Shown here piece by piece: positions 51,001-58,242 of a DNA stretch of 64,000 bases. Source of the DNA: JALHVH01 sp964585685 (GTDB lineage: Bacteria; Acidobacteriota; Aminicenantia; Aminicenantales; Saccharicenantaceae); NCBI GenBank assembly GCA_964585685.1, contig CAZPEP010000064.1:62001-126000 (forward strand). Direction: 5' to 3'. Below the pieces are notes generated by a model. The model ran no database searches. It saw nothing but the letters and a program-made list of their open reading frames with translations, and was not told the origin of the DNA. Position numbers and translations under genes: made by a program. Positions within the stretch are counted from its first letter, which is position 1, and the number at the start of each line of letters is the position of its first letter.

Positions 51001-51448
51001 AGGAGCGGAAGATCATGGCCGTGAAGCTGTCGATCGTCTCCACCTGGAAATCGGTGTAACCGGCGAGGATTTTCTCCACGGCCGCCTCGGCGCGGCGGGC
51101 GAGCTCCGCTTTCGAGACGCCGTAATCCAGAAGGAGCAGGTTCGCCATCTTCCCCTCGCCCGAGAATCCCTCCTTGAGCCAGGCCAGGATCCGCTCTTTC
51201 ATCTCCCGGGCGGCGGTCCGGGTGAAGGTGATGGCCAGGATGTTGGGCAGTCCGCGGGGCACTTCTCCGGAAGCACCTGGGGCCAGCAGAAAATCAGCGA
51301 ATCGATGGGCCAGCTCATATGTCTTCCCGGATCCCGCGGACGCCTTGAGGAGGCGGAACTTGGAGGACGCCAGGTCCGTGTCGGGAGTGAGCGCGGACCC
51401 GCCCCCGCCGGAAGGGCCGGGTGCCGCCGGGGTCGTTCGGGAAGTCAT
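48086..51448 (-). CDS. AddA-like UvrD helicase-nuclease subunit
   Basis: 1120 residues. Helicase motifs: LKASAGSGKTYELAHRF (Walker A), AITFTRTAAREMKERI, YLVDEFQDTSPIQW, LVGDTKQAIYGFRDAD, LTTNYRSDQSILDF, IMSIHKAKGADFPVVI, ALYVALTRAKHELHII. The C-terminal nuclease has MDRVVVDPEGVLVVDYKTG. It is the motor/nuclease chain of an AddAB recombination complex. GGAG precedes the ATG at 51448; the ORF extends upstream in frame but without coding character and overlaps the NagX-like fragment. Downstream AddB overlaps by four bases. No recD gene is seen, which agrees with AddAB, not RecBCD. Confidence 0.88.
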   Translation of the reverse strand: MTSRTTPAAPGPSGGGGSALTPDTDLASSKFRLLKASAGSGKTYELAHRFADFLLAPGASGEVPRGLPNILAITFTRTAAREMKERILAWLKEGFSGEGKMANLLLLDYGVSKAELARRAEAAVEKILAGYTDFQVETIDSFTAMIFRSSAVDLGYAPDFEIALEHRDLIEYAFARFLRRVKETTAEGSTFREILSYLILQRGEKSRYAWDPTPGILERLNRLQSRLAAQPQSLVLDDFGPERKDVILKISATAASLKNLVEASGLEINTRGHYGKKIIPAIEGRRFADLLDCSFKTFPVKAGKAVKGAAAEVVERILGQWTSLERHVQDYARLYARDFFLPYLRAYQALQSTLDAVKRRQGILFIEDVNKELSGYIDKGIVPDVYFRLGDRIYHYLVDEFQDTSPIQWRNLEPLIEESLGNGGSLFLVGDTKQAIYGFRDADYRIMRLLEAERSHFGSVETSVRQLTTNYRSDQSILDFVKDLFLGLKTPADGDDDEEVRREYLRLAELSGLDDFDQSVLPERQERGLVSYVLLEQDPAAAVKEEETAPEADDDEDAASAAIEDTPEKAELQDLVTGLIRRGWRASDIAVLTYKNADVVRVASWLNERDIPFIPFSSLDIRGRKIIAEILSFLRFLDAPPDDLAFAEVLLGGMFAALPTEEAGALGPDADFLDIEVRRRFLHECRRDKDLPLYTALRRRQPALWDRYFEPFFKSVGYLPLYDLVTRIYRVFDVFRLFPREEAALTKLLEAIKGFEGEGRNDLREFLRFTGKEEDADANWTIDVPREIDAVQIMSIHKAKGADFPVVICLFYGEKLHAEDFHLFTDDEGVHVYKINKTLAAADPDLARIYDERRDREWVDKLNALYVALTRAKHELHIIGLMKKSEKFPFDLLGRVFKKTAQTPVRVPGAARFEFTRGAVDGPEGAKGRIESRPADKEEGYPKVEHRSGPVEPPMNARETLNLARIERGEWIHRILAEIEFVREGWAAEVAAALERLRPSRAEAPVAGEAAELLFRAFENLPEAVWFEPREGRRVFREFDVCDGSGNVNRMDRVVVDPEGVLVVDYKTGVEKDPAKRSKFEDEDRAQVSRYVALMKGICPDRPARGVLAYLDQRRFEVVE

Positions 51449-51471
51449 GGTCTCCTTCTCCCGAACCCGTC

Positions 51472-52062
51472 CTAGACCCGGAGAAAGATTCTTTTTTTGT
51501 ACAGGAAATAGAGGAAGACCCATTCGATGACGATGACCCCGACGATGAGAGTCACCGGCTGGAAGCGGCCCGAGAGCCGCGCCAAGCCGCCGAAAAGGAA
51601 ATCGCCGGCATATGAAAAGTCGATCAGCCTTTTGCCCAGGTAGATCGTGATCGAGTTCAGGCCGACGACCCGGAAGAAGAACGTCCATTTCCTGACCTTC
51701 CACACGTCGACGACGAGATAGAACAGTGCCAAGAGCAAGAAGGAGAGGCCGGCGGCGGAGATGTCGAAGGTCGCGGTCCAGGCTTTCTTGATGATGGGAT
51801 ACCAGTGTCCGAGCCCGATCCCCGCGCCGGCGAGCCCGATCCCGGCCAGGGCCAAGATCCCGGTCTTGCGATAGCCGCTTCCCTTTTCGGACCGGAGGAT
51901 CGATCCCGCGATCCCGCCCGAGAGGGTGACACTCACCGCCGAGAGGACGCAAAGGACCCCTTCCGGATCGAAGATACGGTCGTAGAACTTCCCCGGCAGG
52001 AGGAACCGGTCCAGGGACCACAGCCTGTCGCCCTGTTTCAGCTCGGGTCCCATGCCCCTCAT
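51472..52062 (-). pseudogene. C-terminal half of a NagX/DUF5009-type membrane acyltransferase
   Basis: 196 residues: six hydrophobic helices with YDRIFDPEGVLCVLSAVSVT, IIKKAWTATFDISAAGLSFL and FRVVGLNSITIYLGKRLIDF, the second half of the heparan-alpha-glucosaminide N-acetyltransferase/NagX family. Intact family members are about 360-400 residues and begin with an RxxSxDxFRG segment that is missing here. There is no Shine-Dalgarno before the ATG. It may be a truncated pseudogene; a functional half-size protein is less likely. It ends 23 bases before the addA-like start. Confidence 0.55.
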
Positions 52063-52251
52063 TCTATGTCCTTGCCCGGTGTTTGGAAAGGGATATTCTT
52101 TCCAGCAGGCTCGTTACGGAAAATTCTCTCGCCCCGGCCAAAAGGGGATTAATCCGGTCCCCAAAGGTCCGGATGCCGGCAATGACCCCGGGCGCAAGCG
52201 CGCTTTAGTCGATCTTTATCATCACACCATTCGTTACAGAGTCCATGGGGC

Positions 52252-52310
52252 TTGACAAAGGCCGCCTTCCGGCTATAATAAGGTCGATATCTGAACAATT
52301 GCTCATATAT
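52252..52310 (+). promoter_or_regulatory. Promoter and ArsR-type operator
   Basis: Perfect TTGACA (52252-52257), 16 bases, perfect TATAAT (52274-52279). From 52287 to 52310 follows an AT-rich imperfect 12-12 dyad with ends ATATCTGA and TCATATAT and core ACAATTGC, the form recognised by SmtB/CzrA-type ArsR repressors. It covers the transcription start, so binding would block initiation. Confidence 0.8.
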
Positions 52311-52318
52311 AACATAAG

Positions 52319-52633
52319 ATGAACCGCCGAAAAGCCGATCCCGCCGAAGCGCTCGACGAGCACACCGCCGCCCATGTCGCCGAACTGTTCGCCGCGTTCA
52401 GCGACACCAGCCGCGTCCGGATGCTGTCCGTCCTGGCCTCGGGAGAAACGAATGTCGGCGCGCTGGCCGACGCCGCGGGTCTGAGCGAATCCGCCGCGTC
52501 CCACCATCTGCGCGCCCTGCGCCATCTGCGGCTCGTCGAACCGCGTAAGGACGGCCGGCAGGTCTATTACCGGCTGGACGCTCACGCCATCGCACTGTTC
52601 CGGTATGGATTGAAACATGTCCGCCATGGGTGA
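52319..52633 (+). CDS. ArsR/SmtB-family metal-responsive repressor
   Basis: 104 residues, the winged-helix fold FAAFSDTSRVRMLSVLASGE with recognition helix LSESAASHHLRALRHLRLVE and a YYRLD wing. The last helix reads LDAHAIALFRYGLKHVRHG: Asp, His and two further His residues fit the alpha-5 zinc/cobalt-sensing site of SmtB/CzrA, and there is no alpha-3 cysteine box. It likely represses its own promoter, whose operator lies just upstream, and is released by zinc or a similar metal. The P-type ATPase gene downstream is a plausible target. Confidence 0.88.
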   Translation: MNRRKADPAEALDEHTAAHVAELFAAFSDTSRVRMLSVLASGETNVGALADAAGLSESAASHHLRALRHLRLVEPRKDGRQVYYRLDAHAIALFRYGLKHVRHG

Positions 52634-52868
52634 GCCGTTCTTTCCGTCCACGCGCCGCCTGTTGGCCGCGGTCTGCATCGTCTTGGCCATGGTCCTCGTG
52701 GGCTGTCTGGCTCTCCTCGATGCCGCGGAGAACAGTCATGAGGATTCGGAGATGCCCTCTATCGTCGATCTGCCCGGCCTGCGGCCGGCCCCTTGCTTGT
52801 GGATTTCGCGGGACGAGGTCAGGCTCGAAGCCCCTCTCGAGCCTCCCGTGCGCCCCCCCACGCCATAG
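52617..52868 (+). CDS. Small membrane-anchored protein in the ArsR locus
   Basis: 83 residues overlapping the ArsR stop by 17 bases. A single hydrophobic helix (RRLLAAVCIVLAMVLVGCLA) is followed by an acidic, His-containing stretch (AENSHEDSEMP) and a proline-rich tail. The GC of LVGCLA could be a lipobox cysteine, and the acidic segment might bind metal, but neither is proven. The overlap suggests coupled translation. No family is recognised; it could be a spurious ORF. Confidence 0.4.
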   Translation: MSAMGEPFFPSTRRLLAAVCIVLAMVLVGCLALLDAAENSHEDSEMPSIVDLPGLRPAPCLWISRDEVRLEAPLEPPVRPPTP

Positions 52869-52983
52869 GCGGCACGAAGCCTCCCCCTTTTCCCCATCCG
52901 GGATTCCGATTCGATTTCGGACCCGACCCGGGGTTCCGGGAGCGCGGGTCCCTCCCAATCGTGTTCTCAGGAGGTCAAACATC

Positions 52984-53067
52984 ATGAACATACTGGTTTA
53001 CGGCGCCGGCGTCCTTGGCAGTCTGTACGCGGCGCGTCTTCGCAGCGCCGGACACGATTCTCCATGA
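52984..53067 (+). pseudogene. Truncated ketopantoate reductase-like gene start
   Basis: After an excellent AGGAGG (52969-52974) an ATG starts MNILVYGAGVLGSLYAARLR and SAGHDSP, then a stop. The sequence is the NAD(P)-binding N-terminus (GAGVLGS) of the ketopantoate reductase/ApbA family, normally about 300 residues. Only 27 residues survive, and the stop overlaps an ATG of the P-type ATPase frame. It could now serve as a short leader ORF that couples translation into the ATPase. A deletion that fused the two genes explains this best. Confidence 0.65.
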
Positions 53068-53081
53068 GACCCGAGGCACCT

Positions 53082-55664
53082 ATGAACGACAATTCCATCC
53101 CCCTTCATGAAAAAGATTTCGCCGGCCTAACCCAGGCCGAGGTCGAGGAACGGCTAGCCGTGGACGGATACAACGAACTGCCGTCGTCCAAGAAGCGGAG
53201 CTTGCTTCGGATCGTGCTCGAGGTCGTGCGCGAACCGATGTTCCTCCTGCTCATCGCCTGCGGAGTCCTCTATCTCATCCTGGGTGACATGGAGGAGGCC
53301 CTGATGCTCCTGGGCTTCGTGTTCGTGGTCATGGCCATCACCCTGTACCAGGAGCAGAAAACGGAGCGGGCCCTGGAGGCCCTGCGCGACCTTTCCAGTC
53401 CCCGCGCTCTCGTCATCCGCAACGGCCAACGCCAGCGGATCGCGGGCCGGGACGTCGTCCGCGGGGACATCGTCCTCGTCGCCGAGGGCGACAGGGTTCC
53501 GGCGGACGCGGTGCTGCTCTCCGGCAGGAACGTCCAGGTGGACGAATCCCTGCTGACCGGCGAATCCGTACCGGTGAGAAAATCGGCCTGGGACGGCCTC
53601 CAGCCGATGGGCCGTCCCGGCGGGGACGACCTTCCCTTTGTCTATTCGGGGACGCTCGTGGTGAAGGGCCAGGGCATCGCCCGGGTGGAAACCACCGGGC
53701 CGCGCACTGAGATCGGCAAGATCGGCAAGGCCCTCCAGACCCTCGAGCCTGAGGAAACGACGCTCCAGCGGCAGACAGGCCGGATCGTCAGGAACTTCGC
53801 CTTCCTCGGCCTCGGGCTGTGCGCGATGGTCGTGGCCGTCTTCACGCTGACCCGGGGCGATCTGGTGGGAGGGGTCCTGGCTGGGTTGACGCTGGCCATG
53901 GCCACTCTGCCCGAGGAATTCCCCGTCGTCCTGACCATCTTTCTGGCCCTAGGCGCATGGCGGATTTCCAGGCACCGGGTCCTGACCCGGCGCGTCCCGG
54001 CCGTAGAAACGCTCGGTGCCGCCACGGTCCTGTGCGTAGACAAGACGGGGACCCTGACGCTCAACCACATGACGGTGACGCATCTGGCCGGATTCGACGG
54101 GCTCCATGCCCTGCCGGACCAGCCGGCCGTCCTTCCCGTCGGCCTCCGCAAGATCGTCGAATACGCCCTCCTGGCCAGCCCGGAGAATCCCTATGACCCT
54201 ATGGAAAAGGCGATCCGCGAGCTGCGCGGACGCACCGTTTGTCCCCCCGAACATTTTCACGACGATTGGACATTCGTCAGAGAATACCCTCTGACCGAAA
54301 AAATCCTGGCCATGTCGCGCGTCTGGCTGCCCACCGGGTCCCCGGAAGCGCTCGTCACGGTCAAGGGGGCTCCCGAAACGATCGCCGACCTGTGCCGCAT
54401 GCTTCCGGAGGAGCGTCGGGCGCTCATCGGCCGGGTCAACGATATGGCCGGCCAGGGCCTTCGGGTTCTCGGCGTGGCCAGGGCGTCGCATGACCCGGCC
54501 GCTTTACCCGAAAGCCAGCTCGGATTCGCCTTCGAGTTCATCGGGCTCCTGGGGCTCGAAGACCCCGTCCGCCCGGGCGTCCCCGAGGCCGTGGCCGAGT
54601 GCCATCGGGCCGGCATCCGCGTCCTCATGATCACCGGCGATTATCCGGTCACAGCCCAGCACATCGCCGCGGAGATCGGCCTGAGGCCCCTCGGCAGAGT
54701 CATAACCGGGGCCGAATTGGACAGGATGAGCGACAGCGAGCTCCGCGAGCGGATCAAGGAGACAGGCATCTTCGCCAGGGCAGTCCCGGAGCAAAAGCTC
54801 CGCCTCGTGCAGGCCCTGAAGGCCAACGGCGAGGTCGTGGCCATGACCGGGGACGGCGTCAACGACGCGCCGGCGCTCAAGGCCGCCCACATCGGCATCG
54901 CCATGGGCGGCCGCGGCACGGATGTGGCCCGGGAGGCCGCGGCGCTCGTCCTGCTCGACGATAACTTCGCCTCCATCGTCAAAGCCATCCGAATGGGTCG
55001 CCGCATCTTCGACAATCTGAAGAAGGCAATGACATTCATCTTCTCGGTCCACATTCCTATCGCGGGAATGTCGCTCGTGCCGGTTCTCTTCAAGTGGCCG
55101 CTGGCCATGCTCCCCATCCACATCGTTTTTCTGGAGCTCATCATCGACCCGGCCTGCACGGTCGTCTTCGAGATGGAGGCCGACGAGGACGATGTCATGA
55201 GCCGGCCGCCGCGCCGCCTGGACGAACCGCTGTTCGGGAAACCGATGGTCCGCACCGGCCTGTTCCAGGGCTTGGGCGTGCTGGCCGTCGTTCTGGCTGT
55301 TTACGGGTTTAACCTTCTCTCCGGAGCCGGCGAATCCACCGCTAGAATGATGAGCTTTTCGCTCCTAGTCATCGCCAACCTCGGCCTAATCCTGGCCAAC
55401 CGCTCCCGGACGCGGTCGCTCATGGCCACGCTGCGAACGCCCAATCCGGCCATGTGGTGGGTGGCCGGCGGAGCGATGGTGTTTCTCGGGCTGGCGATTT
55501 CCGTGCCCTTTTTCCGGGGGCTGTTCCGGTTCGGGACCGCTCCTGCGTGGCAATGGGCGGCCGTGGCTCTCGCCGGCCTGATCAGCATCCAGGTCTCGGC
55601 AAGCGTGAAAACCCGTTTTGTGCGCCGACTGCTCGGAACTTCCGGCGGGCAGGGTGACGGATAA
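53082..55664 (+). CDS. P2-type cation-transporting ATPase (Ca2+/Mn2+-like)
   Basis: 860 residues. The phosphorylation site DKTGTLTLN is near residue 320. Actuator TGES is in DESLLTGESVPV, the nucleotide-binding domain has VKGAPETIADL, and the hinge is MTGDGVNDAPALKAAHIGIA. TM4 has ATLPEEFPVVL, where PEE replaces the PEG of Ca2+ pumps, a variant seen in uncharacterised P2-type pumps. There is no N-terminal heavy-metal domain and no CPC motif, so it is not a P1B zinc/copper exporter. I took the ATG at 53082, which has GAGG at 5 bases; ATG 53064 lacks a site and overlaps the truncated ORF. It lies downstream of ArsR, so metal-dependent expression is plausible. Confidence 0.88.
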   Translation: MNDNSIPLHEKDFAGLTQAEVEERLAVDGYNELPSSKKRSLLRIVLEVVREPMFLLLIACGVLYLILGDMEEALMLLGFVFVVMAITLYQEQKTERALEALRDLSSPRALVIRNGQRQRIAGRDVVRGDIVLVAEGDRVPADAVLLSGRNVQVDESLLTGESVPVRKSAWDGLQPMGRPGGDDLPFVYSGTLVVKGQGIARVETTGPRTEIGKIGKALQTLEPEETTLQRQTGRIVRNFAFLGLGLCAMVVAVFTLTRGDLVGGVLAGLTLAMATLPEEFPVVLTIFLALGAWRISRHRVLTRRVPAVETLGAATVLCVDKTGTLTLNHMTVTHLAGFDGLHALPDQPAVLPVGLRKIVEYALLASPENPYDPMEKAIRELRGRTVCPPEHFHDDWTFVREYPLTEKILAMSRVWLPTGSPEALVTVKGAPETIADLCRMLPEERRALIGRVNDMAGQGLRVLGVARASHDPAALPESQLGFAFEFIGLLGLEDPVRPGVPEAVAECHRAGIRVLMITGDYPVTAQHIAAEIGLRPLGRVITGAELDRMSDSELRERIKETGIFARAVPEQKLRLVQALKANGEVVAMTGDGVNDAPALKAAHIGIAMGGRGTDVAREAAALVLLDDNFASIVKAIRMGRRIFDNLKKAMTFIFSVHIPIAGMSLVPVLFKWPLAMLPIHIVFLELIIDPACTVVFEMEADEDDVMSRPPRRLDEPLFGKPMVRTGLFQGLGVLAVVLAVYGFNLLSGAGESTARMMSFSLLVIANLGLILANRSRTRSLMATLRTPNPAMWWVAGGAMVFLGLAISVPFFRGLFRFGTAPAWQWAAVALAGLISIQVSASVKTRFVRRLLGTSGGQGDG

Positions 55665-56036
55665 CCCGTCCCGTTCATCGATAGAAAAGGAAAACACAAC
55701 CCGGAAAATGCGAGTTGGTTTTGATCGACGACGGCTACCGGCGGGAGGGGACCCCGTCCGCCGCCGTTCGGGTCCCGGAGCACTCGGAGGCGCTCGCCCC
55801 GATCGCCTGCGCCGGAGCCCTCCCCCTCGAGGAGGTCCCCAGCATCGAAAAGGTCAACCGGCGGAATACGCGGCAGATCCGGAAAAGAGCCGATGAACTG
55901 GCCAAGCTGCTGCCCGGAAAAGAAGCCGTTTTCGCGGCGTCCGTCCGGGCCCAGGAGGAGGCCTGCGCCAGCCTCGAGAGCCATGTCGTTTGCGTCACCT
56001 GGGTCCTGGAAAAGCCTGATCAAGAAAGGAGCATTC
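55665..56036 (+). other. Gap between ATPase and barrel gene; possible small helical ORF
   Basis: A TTG-initiated frame (55715-56050) would give 111 residues, including a helical segment IEKVNRRNTRQIRKRADELA and KLLPGKEAVFAASVRAQEEA. The amino acid composition is plausible for a protein, but there is no good start or ribosome binding site, and the frame overlaps the next gene. It may be the remains of a larger gene. Nothing else is seen. Confidence 0.35.
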
Positions 56037-56654
56037 ATGAAACTCGCTAAACTGTCTATCCTTGCATTCGTCCTTGCGGCCGCCCTGCCTCTTGGCCTGG
56101 GCGCAGCGGACGGCGGCGGCTGGTTCGTCTTCGCCGGGCCCTCGTTTTCCGACCTGTCCATCCCGGTGGCTTCCGGCGATAAGGGCTACCGGCTGGGCTT
56201 CGTGACGGGCGCGGGATACGAGGTCCCCATGAACGGCGTTTTTTCGCTTCTGGCCCATGCTTTATGCACCACGGGCGGCACCCATGTGGATTTTGGCGAA
56301 ACGAGCGATATGACCTATTCCGGCAGCGCCGTCGCCTTCCCTGTATTGCTGAAGATCAAGCCCGGCCGGGGGTTGGCGCCTTTTTTATTGGCCGGCGGCT
56401 ACGCGGGCTGGATGTTCTCTCCCCGCCTGGAGATCGACACGAACGGGTCGAGCTCCGAAGCCTCCATCCACGCGGCCGACGTCCGTCCCTTCCTCTACGG
56501 CCTGGCAGCGGGAGCTGGATTCGAGTTCAAGCTAGGCACGGCGGGGTTATTCGTCAATGCTCTGTACAGCTATGGGCTGTCGAATCTGGCCAAAACCGGA
56601 ACACAGAAAGTCCGGCCGAGCGCGCTCAATCTGCTCGTCGGCTTCCGGTTCTAG
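56037..56654 (+). CDS. Outer-membrane beta-barrel protein (porin-family-like)
   Basis: 205 residues with a signal peptide (LSILAFVLAAALPLGLGA) and alternating-hydrophobic strands such as GYRLGFVTGAGYEVPM, VLLKIKPGRGLAPFLLAGGY and ALNLLVGFRF, with a C-terminal phenylalanine as required for Bam-dependent barrel insertion. This is the OMP_b-brl/PorT-like pattern. AAGGAG is at 6 bases before the ATG. The function could be structural or a small channel; no substrate is indicated. Its presence shows that the cell has an outer membrane. Confidence 0.75.
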   Translation: MKLAKLSILAFVLAAALPLGLGAADGGGWFVFAGPSFSDLSIPVASGDKGYRLGFVTGAGYEVPMNGVFSLLAHALCTTGGTHVDFGETSDMTYSGSAVAFPVLLKIKPGRGLAPFLLAGGYAGWMFSPRLEIDTNGSSSEASIHAADVRPFLYGLAAGAGFEFKLGTAGLFVNALYSYGLSNLAKTGTQKVRPSALNLLVGFRF

Positions 56655-56681
56655 AGCCCAGGGGCAGGGCGCGGGCCTGGA

Positions 56682-57116
56682 TCAAGGCTTGACAGCGGCT
56701 AGGCAGGACCGGTATTCCCGCAGAAAGTCCTTGACGATATCGTCCTTGGAGAGGTCCGCGATCTCGGCGGGGCGGGCCCCCGTCTTGAACCCGCCCTCGG
56801 ACCTGAGCCCGCCGCCCGACGGGACCTGGTAATAAGACTCGGGATGGGGGCGCGTTCCGCGGACCACGATCCGATAGTTCAACTCGAGACGCCCCTGGAA
56901 ACGGACATCGATGGAAGCGTGATCGTCCCCGACGTCGATCGCAACCTCACGGCCGTAGCGCCCGAGCTCCTTCCTGATTTCCTTAAAGGCCGGCTTAACC
57001 CGGGACGCGTAGAATTTACGGACCTCGGCCCGAGTCCCGGCGTCGGGTCCCCCAGCCGCCTTGCCGGAGCTCCTCTCCGCGAAGAATGCTTTGAGATCGT
57101 CCTTCCAATCCGTCAC
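56682..57116 (-). CDS. Hypothetical soluble protein
   Basis: 144 residues, GTG start with GAGGTGA just upstream. The N-terminal half is charged and helical (ASRVKPAFKEIRKELGRYGR), and the second half has strands (DDHASIDVRFQGRLELNYRI) ending in a helical tail (KDDIVKDFLREYRSCLAAVK). No family or motif is recognised. Confidence 0.65.
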   Translation of the reverse strand: MTDWKDDLKAFFAERSSGKAAGGPDAGTRAEVRKFYASRVKPAFKEIRKELGRYGREVAIDVGDDHASIDVRFQGRLELNYRIVVRGTRPHPESYYQVPSGGGLRSEGGFKTGARPAEIADLSKDDIVKDFLREYRSCLAAVKP

Positions 57117-57292
57117 CGCTTCACCTCGCGACCCTCAGCTTACTCCAGGGAGCCGCCCAATATCAACCCGTTCGACTCCCAGGCCTGAAGCCCGGGGCAT
57201 GCTCTGGATTAATGCTGAGCACCACCCGCTAATAAATTCGGAGTGGGCGGTATCGAACGTATCAATCCCCCCGGGAACGCCGCTCGCAAGGG

Positions 57293-57321
57293 TTGAACTT
57301 TTATCCCGGGAATGATATAAG
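57293..57321 (+). promoter_or_regulatory. Promoter of the diacylglycerol kinase-plsC operon
   Basis: TTGAAC (57293-57298), 17 bases, TATAAG (57316-57321). A GTG start lies 6 bases downstream at 57328 and an in-frame ATG at 57340, with no Shine-Dalgarno. Confidence 0.65.
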
Positions 57322-57327
57322 CGGCTG

Positions 57328-58242
57328 GTGGGCCCTAAAATGAGAACGCTCCTCATCGTCAATCCCGCCGCGGGTTATGGCCGGGGCGAAAAATGCTACC
57401 GCCGTCTCGAACCGCGGCTCCTGCGGGAGATCCCGGGGCTCGAGGTGCGCTTTTCCGAGCGTCCGGGCCACGCCGTCGAACTCGGCCGGCGGGCCGCCGA
57501 AGAAGGATTCCCTCGCGTCCTCTGCCTTGGGGGAGACGGGACCGTTTACGAGGTCATTAACGGCCTTTACGCCGGAGGCCCCCCCTCCTGCCCCGTCGAG
57601 GTCGGGCCGATCCCGGCGGGAACAGGCAATTCGTTCCTCCGCGATTTCGGCATCATCAAGCCCGAGGAGGCCTTGGAGAACATCCTGGCCGGGCGGCGTC
57701 ACCGGGTCGACCTCGTCGCATTCGAGTACCGCGAGGGGGGGCGGACGGAACGGCGCCTATCCCTGAACATCATAGGCGTCGGGCTCATCGCCGATATCCT
57801 CAAGCTGACGAACGAACGGCTTAAGGGCTTCGGCGCGCTCGGCTACAGCATCGCCGTCCTCATCCGGCTGGCCAAGGGCATGGACAATCGAATCGACATC
57901 GAGACCGACGGCCGGGCCTGGACCGTCCGGGACAGCGCCCTGGTCATTTCCAATTCCAAGTACACGGGAGGCGGGATGATGATCGCCCCGCCGGCCGACG
58001 TCGCCGACGGCAGGGCGGACCTCGTCGTCTTTCGGGGCGTGAACCGGAGAGAGATCGTCTCCATCTTCAGCCGCGTTTTTTCCGGCGCCCATATGCGTCA
58101 CCCCAAAGTCGAAGCCACCGCCGCGGTCGATATCTCCGTCTCCGGGACCCCGCCCCTGCGGGTCATGGCCGACGGCGAGCTCCTCGGCGAGACGCCGCTA
58201 AGGGCCAGTGTGCTTCCCGGAGCGCTGACGATCCTGGCATGA
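57328..58242 (+). CDS. Diacylglycerol/sphingosine kinase-family lipid kinase
   Basis: 304 residues (300 if the ATG at 57340 is used). It begins RTLLIVNPAAGYGRGEK, then the catalytic GGDGTVYEVINGL and PAGTGNSFLRDFG, the DAGK/YegS signature. The C-terminal half is a beta-sandwich ending VMADGELLGETPLRASVLPG. It phosphorylates diacylglycerol or a similar lipid alcohol with ATP. The plsC gene overlaps its stop by four bases, so phosphatidic acid metabolism is the likely theme. The promoter suggests a leaderless message from GTG 57328. Confidence 0.9.
   Translation: MGPKMRTLLIVNPAAGYGRGEKCYRRLEPRLLREIPGLEVRFSERPGHAVELGRRAAEEGFPRVLCLGGDGTVYEVINGLYAGGPPSCPVEVGPIPAGTGNSFLRDFGIIKPEEALENILAGRRHRVDLVAFEYREGGRTERRLSLNIIGVGLIADILKLTNERLKGFGALGYSIAVLIRLAKGMDNRIDIETDGRAWTVRDSALVISNSKYTGGGMMIAPPADVADGRADLVVFRGVNRREIVSIFSRVFSGAHMRHPKVEATAAVDISVSGTPPLRVMADGELLGETPLRASVLPGALTILA

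Noticed and set aside
51449..52021. Upstream extension of the AddA-like frame
   Set aside because: The extra 191 residues overlap the NagX-like fragment in another frame and lack helicase similarity; GGAG before 51448 marks the start.
57130..57260. tRNA-like T-arm sequence GTTCGACTCCC
   Set aside because: No matching acceptor, D or anticodon arms; the inverted repeat nearby is imperfect.
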